Below are positions 1-5,287 of a stretch of 17,888 nt of DNA, in pieces (positions within the stretch are counted from its first letter, which is position 1; every line of letters begins with the position of its first letter). Both the position numbers and the translations under genes were made by a program. The notes below the pieces were generated by a model. That model was not told where the DNA came from and searched no databases. It saw only the letters and a list, made by a program, of their open reading frames with translations. The stretch is from Prevotellaceae bacterium (GTDB taxonomy: Bacteria > Bacteroidota > Bacteroidia > Bacteroidales > Paludibacteraceae): the NCBI GenBank assembly GCA_031255055.1, contig JAIRTG010000124.1, positions 1 through 17,888 of the forward strand, given 5' to 3'.

Positions 1-2
1 GA

Positions 3-110
3 ATAACCGCTCTCAACAGTATATGCATATGGCTGTACGGATATGGATATAGCATAGCCGCCGGCAAAATTAATCTATACCTATTAGATATCCTGTACGG
101 CGTTGACTGA
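3..110 (+). CDS. C-terminal end of an unidentified protein (partial, enters from the left edge)
   Basis: Frame 3 on the plus strand is open from the window edge to TGA at 108-110 and encodes 35 residues with an aromatic, hydrophobic stretch (contains WLYGYGYSIAAG) and a tail ending LLDILYGVD. This has the look of the end of a real, probably membrane-associated protein, and it stops about 60 bases before a possible promoter, as a gene end should. The opposite strand is also open here, but its translation (PAAMLYPYPYSH) looks like the shadow of this frame. I do not recognise the family. The call rests only on composition and position, so the start and product are unknown. Confidence 0.35.
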   Translation: MTALNSICIWLYGYGYSIAAGKINLYLLDILYGVD

Positions 111-171
111 AGGCTTACGATAAAGGACGCCGCCATCGAAAACAATACGAACAGAAAGTATTGCCCGTATT

Positions 172-179
172 TATTTTTG
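172..179 (+). promoter_or_regulatory. Possible Bacteroidota -7 box before the RNase P-like stretch
   Basis: TATTTTTG fits the TAnnTTTG consensus and lies about 10 bases before the start of the RNase P-like sequence. No good -33 element stands 19-21 bases upstream, so the call is weak. In its favour, the implied start point near 186 agrees with where an RNase P RNA would begin. Confidence 0.3.
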
Positions 180-185
180 AAAAGA

Positions 186-270
186 ACTTTGGGCACCAGA
201 ACTTGCCCTATAAGGGCAACCCATGCATAACCCCCGGATTCATCCGGGGGTGACGAGGAAAGTCCGAACA
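186..270 (+). ncRNA. rnpB: Truncated RNase P RNA-like sequence (5' part only)
   Basis: Seen: CACCAGAACTTGCC near 194-207, then a perfect hairpin (CCCCCGGAT 231-239, ATCCGGGGG 242-250), then GACGAGGAAAGTCCG at 252-266. Known: bacterial RNase P RNAs begin with a P1/P2 strand of the type GACCAGAC..CGCC, then the P3 hairpin, then the conserved block GAGGAAAGTCCG of the P4 region, in this order and spacing. Inferred: this is the 5' end of an rnpB gene. The later universal blocks (GGTAAGAGC..CACC and ACAGAA..GGCTTA) are not found in the following 290 bases, so the copy is incomplete. Similarity stops near 270, exactly where a TAATCAC repeat begins. A functional rnpB would have to lie elsewhere, unless the assembly is at fault here. 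A chance match is possible but the order of elements argues against it. Confidence 0.5.
231..250 (+). other. Perfect GC-rich hairpin (P3-like)
   Basis: CCCCCGGAT and ATCCGGGGG form a perfect 9-base inverted repeat around two bases. It could be P3 of the RNase P-like RNA. It is not followed by a T run, so it is not an intrinsic terminator. Confidence 0.6.
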
Positions 271-272
271 AT

Positions 273-287
273 TAATCACTAATCACT
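273..287. repeat. TAATCAC double repeat, copy 1
   Basis: TAATCACTAATCACT is two head-to-tail TAATCAC units. The same 15 bases occur in inverted orientation at 8538-8552, and a looser relative (TGATTAATCAT) occurs at 520-530. It starts where the RNase P-like sequence ends. Origin unknown. Confidence 0.55.
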
Positions 288-311
288 ATAAACGCTGTCT
301 TACGGGGCGTT

Positions 312-328
312 GCGGGGCAGAGCCCCGC
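312..328. repeat. Perfect GC-rich inverted repeat
   Basis: GCGGGGC (312-318) and GCCCCGC (322-328) surround AGA, giving a stable 7-bp hairpin on either strand at the left edge of the GC-rich island. No T run follows. Confidence 0.6.
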
Positions 329-331
329 TGA

Positions 332-454
332 GGGGGTAGCGGAATACGCCGTAGGCGGCAGAAGCGAGGGGGAGACTTGCGCCCCCCCCGGAGTGGGGGG
401 GTTGCGCAAGCCGCCGTAGGCGGCTTCCGCGTGGGGGAGACTTCCCCCCCCCCC
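332..454. repeat. 65-bp imperfect tandem repeat, about 1.9 copies, with C/G homopolymers
   Basis: Copy 1 is 332-396 and copy 2 is 397-454. At an offset of exactly 65, GGGGGT, GCCGTAGGCGGC (348-359 and 413-424) and GGGGGAGACTT (368-378 and 433-443) recur. Each copy ends in a C run: eight at 382-389, eleven at 444-454. A run of seven G is at 395-401. Hairpins overlap the unit: AAGCCGCC (408-415) with GGCGGCTT (419-426), and CTTGCGC (376-382) with GCGCAAG (404-410). The stretch carries no convincing gene. It lies downstream of the helicase gene, whose transcript would read into it from the other side. Confidence 0.8.
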
Positions 455-457
455 TAA

Positions 458-487
458 ATTTCTTTCTCTTTCTCTTTCTCTTTCTTC
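458..487. repeat. Pyrimidine tract with TTTCTC hexamer repeats
   Basis: After the eleven-C run and TAAA, the plus strand is almost pure C and T, with three exact TTTCTC units at 463-480 and partial units on each side. The minus strand is correspondingly all purine. This is a simple repeat prone to length change. No gene is seen here. Confidence 0.7.
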
Positions 488-556
488 AAGGAAGACTGCC
501 GTTGGTGTTTAATGATGAATGATTAATCATAGCGAATCCGCACTAATCAAGACTCA

Positions 557-2812
557 CTAACCGATTATTTCTAATTTGGCGAATTTGAGCAGAAGTGATT
601 TTTTCCCTTTTTGTCCGAAGTCGATTTCGACCTTTTCGTTTCCGTCCGCAAAGCTTGAGCCGATAACTGTACCGGTGCCGAAAATGTTGTGCTTGACGAC
701 GGTTCCTGTCGGGAGAGACGCTTGGCCGCTGCTTGTTACTTCGATTGACGGACTTGTTATTTTTGTGAAGCGTTTCGGAGACGTGGGATGATTGTCTTTC
801 TTTTTTTGCGGGATTGTTTGGGTGAGCTGCCGGGCATGAAAACCGCTGTCGAACGGCATTTCCAGATAGCGTGCATCGATGTCTTTTATAAATCGACTCG
901 GATTTGAGAAATTTGTTTTCCCGTTCCTGAATCTCGATTTGGAGTGGCTGATAAAACATTGTTCTTCCGCCCTGGTGATGGCTACGTAGAATAGACGACG
1001 TTCCTCTTCCAACTCGCGTTCGCTGCCGGTGGAAAACGATGACGGAAATAAATCTTCTTCCATCCCGACGATAAATACCGCTCTGAACTCCAATCCTTTT
1101 GCCGCGTGTACCGTCATCAGTGTCACTTTGTCGCTTTCGGTATCTTTGTCGGTGTCCTGATCGGTGAGCAGCGAAACTTCCGATAAAAAACCGGGCAGTG
1201 AACCGGGTAGAGCGATTTCGGCCAATTGCCGGTCGTTGTATTCGTGGATGGCGCTCAACAGTTCCTGAATGTTCTCCTGCCGACTAAGGTTTTCGGGCGA
1301 ACGGTCGAGAAAAGCATCTCCGATAACTCCCGATGCTTTTACGATGGCCATTGCCAGGGTGTAGGCATCCTGTGTGTCGATTTGCCGATGAAACAGGTCG
1401 ATCATGTTGCGAAAATCCGTCAGTTTTTTGGCAATCCCCCCGTTGACCGGCAGGTTGTATTTGAGCATGTCACGGAGCACGTCCCAGACTCCGGTGTTGT
1501 GCAATTGGGCCGTCACAAACAGCTTGTTGACGGTTGTCTCGCCGATCCCTCTTGCCGGATAGTTGATGATACGCTTCAGCGCTTCTTCGTCGTTCAAATT
1601 GCAGACAAGGCGGAAGTAGGCTATCGTGTCTTTTATTTCTTTTCGCTGGTAGAACGACAGGCCGCCGTAGATGCGATAGGGTACTTGTTGCCTCCTCAGT
1701 GCGTCTTCCAGCACGCGCGACTGGGAATTTGTGCGGTAGAGCGCTGCGATGTCTTTGTATTGAAAATGTCGGCTGCGGTGCAGTTCGATGATATGGTCTG
1801 TCACAACCCATCCTTCTTCCAGGTCGGTGAAGACACTCAGTACTTTGATCGGATTGCCGTCTTCTTTTTCGGAATAGACGGTTTTCCGGATTTGTTCTTT
1901 GTTTTTACCGATGAGGCTGTTGGCCGCATTTACGATGGTTTTGGTCGAACGGTAGTTTTGTTCGAGTTTGAAGAGTTTCGCTTCGGGATAGGTGTTTTTG
2001 AATTTCAGGATGTTGTCGATATTCGCGCCTCTGAAGGAATAGATGCTTTGGGCATCGTCGCCAACTACCGAAATCCGGTGATGACATTCGGCCAGCTTCT
2101 TGACTATCAGGTATTGGGCAAAGTTTGTGTCCTGGTATTCGTCCACCAGAATGAATGAGAACCTGTTTTGATAGGTCGCCAATACTTCGGGATGATTCCG
2201 AAACAGCAGATTCGTCTGTAGCAGCAAATCGTCGAAATCCATTGCATCGGCCTGCCTGCAACGTTGGGTATAGAGGTGATAGATGTCGCCTACATAAGGT
2301 GTCCGGGCGCTTGCGTCGGCTTTCATCAGATCGGTGTTTTCCTTGTAGGCCTGATTGGTTATCAGGTTGTTTTTTGCAAACGAAATGCGCGATTGCACGA
2401 TATTCGGCTTGTATTGCTTATCGTCCAGTTTGAGTTCTTTTATGATACTTTTGATCAGGCTTCTTGAATCGGCTGCGTCGTATATCGTAAAATTTTTGGT
2501 GTAGCCCGTATGTTCGGCTTCGCGGCGCAGTATGCGCTGAAAAACGGAGTGGAAAGTGCCCATCCACAGATAGCGTGAAGTTTGTTCGCCGACAAGTTTA
2601 TCGATACGTTCTCTCATTTCGCGGGCGGCTTTGTTGGTGAATGTCAGCGCCAGAATTGTGCTCGGAGCGAGCCCTTTTTTTATCAGGTAAGCAATTTTGT
2701 AGGTCAGCACGCGCGTTTTGCCCGATCCGGCTCCCGCTATTACGAGCGACGGGCCGTCGATGTATTCGACCGACTCACGCTGATTTTGGTTCAATTCATT
2801 CAGAAAATCCAT
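557..2812 (-). CDS. ATP-dependent DNA helicase, UvrD/PcrA type (SF1A)
   Basis: A 751-residue 3'-5' DNA helicase used in repair and in clearing replication and transcription conflicts. All SF1A motifs are present in order: GAGSGKT Walker A (27-33), LTFTNKAAREM motif Ia (56-66), VDEYQD motif II (223-228), VVGDDAQSIYSFRG motif III (about 249), LEQNYRST motif IV (about 287), VTLMTVHAAKGLEF motif V (about 565) and RRLFYVAITRAEE motif VI (about 603). The last ~55 residues (GTVVKHNIFGTGTVIG...) match the PcrA/UvrD C-terminal Tudor-like domain that contacts RNA polymerase. Length is normal for the family. The frame extends upstream to an ATG at 2866, but that lies inside the -7 box (2864-2871), so the start MDFLNELNQNQRESV at 2812 is preferred. 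It is transcribed away from the acyltransferase gene. No clear intrinsic terminator follows the stop. Whether to call it pcrA or uvrD cannot be settled by eye. Confidence 0.95.
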   Translation of the reverse strand: MDFLNELNQNQRESVEYIDGPSLVIAGAGSGKTRVLTYKIAYLIKKGLAPSTILALTFTNKAAREMRERIDKLVGEQTSRYLWMGTFHSVFQRILRREAEHTGYTKNFTIYDAADSRSLIKSIIKELKLDDKQYKPNIVQSRISFAKNNLITNQAYKENTDLMKADASARTPYVGDIYHLYTQRCRQADAMDFDDLLLQTNLLFRNHPEVLATYQNRFSFILVDEYQDTNFAQYLIVKKLAECHHRISVVGDDAQSIYSFRGANIDNILKFKNTYPEAKLFKLEQNYRSTKTIVNAANSLIGKNKEQIRKTVYSEKEDGNPIKVLSVFTDLEEGWVVTDHIIELHRSRHFQYKDIAALYRTNSQSRVLEDALRRQQVPYRIYGGLSFYQRKEIKDTIAYFRLVCNLNDEEALKRIINYPARGIGETTVNKLFVTAQLHNTGVWDVLRDMLKYNLPVNGGIAKKLTDFRNMIDLFHRQIDTQDAYTLAMAIVKASGVIGDAFLDRSPENLSRQENIQELLSAIHEYNDRQLAEIALPGSLPGFLSEVSLLTDQDTDKDTESDKVTLMTVHAAKGLEFRAVFIVGMEEDLFPSSFSTGSERELEEERRLFYVAITRAEEQCFISHSKSRFRNGKTNFSNPSRFIKDIDARYLEMPFDSGFHARQLTQTIPQKKKDNHPTSPKRFTKITSPSIEVTSSGQASLPTGTVVKHNIFGTGTVIGSSFADGNEKVEIDFGQKGKKSLLLKFAKLEIIG

Positions 2813-2863
2813 ACGAATATCGTTTTTTTTAAACTTATTATGATGTAATTTGAGCGAAACGCG

Positions 2864-2896
2864 CAAAGTTAATATTTTGGTTTCATCTTCGCCAAA
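2864..2896 (-). promoter_or_regulatory. Promoter of the helicase gene
   Basis: On the minus strand TTTG (plus coordinates 2893-2896) is followed after 21 bases by TAACTTTG (2871-2864), a match to the TTTG-N19-21-TAnnTTTG pattern. Transcription would start near 2858, leaving a leader of about 45 bases before the ATG at 2812. It decides the start of the helicase. Confidence 0.6.
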
Positions 2897-2910
2897 ATAC
2901 TTTTCAACAA

Positions 2911-2940
2911 TTGTTTTTTGTTCAAAATAGCGTAGATTTG
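2911..2940 (+). promoter_or_regulatory. Promoter of the acyltransferase-amidase unit
   Basis: TTG at 2911-2913, 19 bases, then TAGATTTG at 2933-2940 fits the Bacteroidota promoter pattern. It is divergent from the helicase promoter; the two -7 boxes are about 60 bases apart. The leader would be about 60 bases and contains the hairpin at 2963-2982. Confidence 0.55.
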
Positions 2941-2962
2941 CACCGCAAACCCGGTAAAAGCG

Positions 2963-2982
2963 TTCGGTGACGGTTCACCGAA
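2963..2982 (+). promoter_or_regulatory. Perfect hairpin in the acyltransferase leader
   Basis: TTCGGTGA (2963-2970) and TCACCGAA (2975-2982) form an 8-bp stem around CGGT, between the predicted transcription start and the ATG at 3008. No T run follows, so it is not a simple terminator. It may be a leader hairpin or a protein-binding site. Confidence 0.45.
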
Positions 2983-3007
2983 ATACTTACCAATTAATAA
3001 AATACGT

Positions 3008-3568
3008 ATGTTGTTTAGCCGTTGGATATTGAAAATTGTGGGATGGAAAACAGTCTTAAAAACCGAAAAGCTGTCCAAAAGTGTGATCTGTGTGGCTCCG
3101 CACACGAGTAACTGGGATTTCCTGTTAGGCAAGTTGTTCTACAGTGCGGTAGAAGGCGGGAAAGTGTCTTTTTTGATGAAACGGTCGTGGTTTTTCTTTC
3201 CTGTCGGAAATGTGCTGAGGGCGATAGGAGGCGTACCGATCGACCGTTCGAAAAGGAATCTGATCACCGCCCAAATGATTGACAGGTTCGATTCGACAGC
3301 GCAGTTTCATCTGGCCATTACGCCCGAAGGAACCCGGAAGTTGAACGATACATGGAAAATGGGGTTCTATCATATCGCCAAAGGCGCCGGCGTTCCCATC
3401 CGACTGGCCTACCTCGATTATCGGAAAAAAGAAATGGGAATGACCGAGACATTTTATCCGACCGACGACGAAAAGGCCGATATGGAATACATCCGCGGAT
3501 TCTACAAAGGTATCGTACCGCGATTTCCCGAAAAGTTTCACGAAGACCAATTGACACAAACACGATGA
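3008..3568 (+). CDS. PlsC-like lysophospholipid/glycerol-phosphate acyltransferase family protein
   Basis: A 186-residue member of the PlsC/LPLAT superfamily, which transfers an acyl chain to a glycerophospholipid or related acceptor at the cytoplasmic membrane. The catalytic HX4D motif is HTSNWD (residues 32-37), followed by the family blocks GGVPIDR (74-80), TPEGTR (105-110) and GAGVPIRLAYLDY (127-138). The protein is shorter than canonical PlsC (about 240 residues) and lacks an obvious N-terminal membrane anchor, as in the small Bacteroidota branch of the family, so the acyl acceptor cannot be told. It starts about 60 bases after a TAGATTTG promoter box and its TGA overlaps the ATG of the amidase gene (ATGA at 3565-3568), which points to translational coupling. 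The functional link between the two is unclear. Confidence 0.85.
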   Translation: MLFSRWILKIVGWKTVLKTEKLSKSVICVAPHTSNWDFLLGKLFYSAVEGGKVSFLMKRSWFFFPVGNVLRAIGGVPIDRSKRNLITAQMIDRFDSTAQFHLAITPEGTRKLNDTWKMGFYHIAKGAGVPIRLAYLDYRKKEMGMTETFYPTDDEKADMEYIRGFYKGIVPRFPEKFHEDQLTQTR

Positions 3569-4335
3569 AGCTGGCAATTGTACAAGACGAGATACGGTGG
3601 GCCGACAAAAGCGCCAATCTGCAAAAAACAGCCGACCAACTCTCGGCGCTTGCCGGAAAAGCGGAATTGGTTGTTTTGCCCGAAATGTTCACAACAGGCT
3701 TTACGACCGACCGCCTCGATTTGGCGGAAACAATGAACGGCCCGACCGTAGATGCGCTAAAAAAGTGGGCTGTCGATTTCCGACTGGCTATCACGGGAAG
3801 TTTCATCGCCGAAGAAAACGGCTACAACTACAATCGCGGCTTTTTTGCTTTCCCTTCGGGAGAAATGGCAATCGCCGATAAACGGCATTTGTTTACGCCG
3901 GCGAAAGAAGACGATTATTTTACCGGTGGAAACAAACGGCTGACGGTAAGATACAACGGGTTCAACATCTGTGTGCTCATTTGCTACGACCTCCGCTTTC
4001 CCGTCTGGGCGCGTAACGTGAACAACGAATACGACTTGCTGATTTACGTGGCCAATTTCCCTGCCAAGCGCATCGGCGACTGGGATATATTGCTTCGCGC
4101 CCGTGCCATCGAGAATCAGGCGTACGTGTGCGGCGTAAACAGAACCGGCGTCGACGGATTAGACATTCCATACAACGGACATTCGGTACTGCTCGACTAT
4201 AAAGCCAACGAACTGCTTTCGTTTCATGACAACGAAACAGCCGTAAAAACAGCCGAAATATCAACCGTTCCCTTAGACAATTACAGGAAAAAGTTCGCCG
4301 TATGGAAAGATGCCGACCGGTTTACGATAGCGTGA
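3565..4335 (+). CDS. Nitrilase-superfamily amidase, omega-amidase (YafV/Nit2) type
   Basis: A 256-residue carbon-nitrogen hydrolase. The catalytic triad is visible: Glu40 in LVVLPEMFTTGF, Lys106 in DKRHLF and Cys140 in VLICYDLRFPVWAR. The PEMFTTGF and CYDLRFPVW wording is that of the YafV/omega-amidase branch, which hydrolyses alpha-ketoglutaramate or alpha-ketosuccinamate in glutamine and methionine salvage. The reaction is inferred from the family and not shown here. The same frame is open back to 3352, but the first ~70 codons run inside the acyltransferase gene; the start MKLAIVQDE at 3565 fits the family and gives the 4-base overlap with the upstream stop. Length is normal. No signal peptide, so cytoplasmic. 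Confidence 0.9.
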   Translation: MKLAIVQDEIRWADKSANLQKTADQLSALAGKAELVVLPEMFTTGFTTDRLDLAETMNGPTVDALKKWAVDFRLAITGSFIAEENGYNYNRGFFAFPSGEMAIADKRHLFTPAKEDDYFTGGNKRLTVRYNGFNICVLICYDLRFPVWARNVNNEYDLLIYVANFPAKRIGDWDILLRARAIENQAYVCGVNRTGVDGLDIPYNGHSVLLDYKANELLSFHDNETAVKTAEISTVPLDNYRKKFAVWKDADRFTIA

Positions 4336-4341
4336 TACCGA

Positions 4342-4373
4342 TTTATCCGATTGGGCCGAATGTATTATCTTTG
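4342..4373 (+). promoter_or_regulatory. Promoter of the metallophosphatase gene
   Basis: TATCTTTG at 4366-4373 is an exact TAnnTTTG match. A weak -33 element, TTTA at 4342-4345, stands 20 bases upstream. The start point would be near 4380, with a very short A-rich leader to the ATG at 4397. Confidence 0.5.
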
Positions 4374-4396
4374 CTTCCGACAAACAAAAAAACGAG

Positions 4397-5227
4397 ATGA
4401 AAAAACAACATTTTATCCATTTGCTCCTTCTCCTTCTCATTGCATTTCCGGCAAAGGCGGAAAATCCGTTTTGTTTTGCCTTGTTTTCCGATTTACATAT
4501 CACAACCGTCAACGAACAGCCGAGTGAAGACCTGAAGCGGGCGGTCGACGATGTGAACGTCCAAGACAGTATTGATTTTGTGCTTGTGACGGGCGACATT
4601 ACCGAATATGGCGATTCGGCATCGTTGCAGGCGGCAAAAAAGATGCTGGACAAACTGCATGTACCTTATTATATTGTTGCCGGAAATCACGATTTGACAT
4701 GGCAGGGCGGTCGAACATCGGCTTTTGCGGCTGTGTTCGGCGATAATAAGTTTTCGTTTTCGCACAAAGGCTACTATTTCATCGGGTTTGAAACCAGTCC
4801 CGCCGTCAGAACAGGCGAAGGCGTCGTTTCTTCACAGGATATTTTGTGGCTTCAAAACAGTCTGAAACGGCTTCCGAAACGTACGCCCGTATTTGCAGTT
4901 ACGCACTATCCGCTACAGGCAGGCGACGTCGGCAACTGGTACGAAGTGACGGCTGTGTTGCGAAAATTCAACATTCAGGCCGTGCTGGGCGGACATTATC
5001 ACCGGAATGTGATATTCAACTACGACGGATTGCCGGGCATTATCAACCGTTCTACGCTCAGGGGAGATAAGCCCAAGGGCGGTTATTCGATTTACAAAAT
5101 AGTCGGTTCTCAGCTTTCCGTCCGTGAGAAAGTTGCGGGAGAAGAAGCCCGACAATGGATGGAAATGAAGCTGGGACAAAACAAATACGGCAAGCCCGGT
5201 AGCAAATCGGGTATATTTTCATTTTAG
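4397..5227 (+). CDS. Exported calcineurin-like metallophosphoesterase
   Basis: A 276-residue protein with a clear signal peptide (MKKQ, a leucine-rich core, likely cut after AKA at residue 21), so periplasmic or beyond. The five metal-binding blocks of the calcineurin-like phosphoesterase fold are present: SDLH (31-34), GDITEYG (66-72), GNHD (96-99), THYP (169-172) and GGHYH (198-202). It should therefore bind two metal ions and hydrolyse a phosphomonoester or phosphodiester; the substrate cannot be told. Some Bacteroidota relatives carry an extra C-terminal domain. This one ends shortly after the catalytic domain in a basic, Gly/Lys-rich tail, so it is either a compact member or slightly shortened. 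It has its own promoter box, and 60 bases separate it from murF-alr with no terminator between, so read-through is possible. Confidence 0.88.
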   Translation: MKKQHFIHLLLLLLIAFPAKAENPFCFALFSDLHITTVNEQPSEDLKRAVDDVNVQDSIDFVLVTGDITEYGDSASLQAAKKMLDKLHVPYYIVAGNHDLTWQGGRTSAFAAVFGDNKFSFSHKGYYFIGFETSPAVRTGEGVVSSQDILWLQNSLKRLPKRTPVFAVTHYPLQAGDVGNWYEVTAVLRKFNIQAVLGGHYHRNVIFNYDGLPGIINRSTLRGDKPKGGYSIYKIVGSQLSVREKVAGEEARQWMEMKLGQNKYGKPGSKSGIFSF

Positions 5228-5287
5228 CGCCGCATCCGGCAACCGAAAAACGCTCACCCGCGAATACCTACTTAAAACCCACAGTTT

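Noticed and set aside
1..180. Minus-strand open frame (contains PAAMLYPYPYSHMH)
   Set aside because: Composition looks like the complement of the more natural plus-strand frame ending at 110; no known family.
332..454. CRISPR-like array in the repeat island
   Set aside because: There are only two imperfect copies without distinct spacers and no cas genes nearby.
1226..2158. 310-codon plus-strand ORF inside the helicase gene
   Set aside because: It is the shadow of the helicase coding frame; the helicase has all its motifs and the ORF has no promoter or recognisable domain.
2813..2866. Upstream extension of the helicase by 18 codons
   Set aside because: These codons cover the promoter's -7 region and leader, and the family start is MDFLNELNQNQRESV.
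3352..3564. Upstream extension of the amidase by 71 codons
   Set aside because: It lies inside the acyltransferase gene in another frame; the MKLAIVQDE start fits the family and overlaps the upstream stop by four bases.
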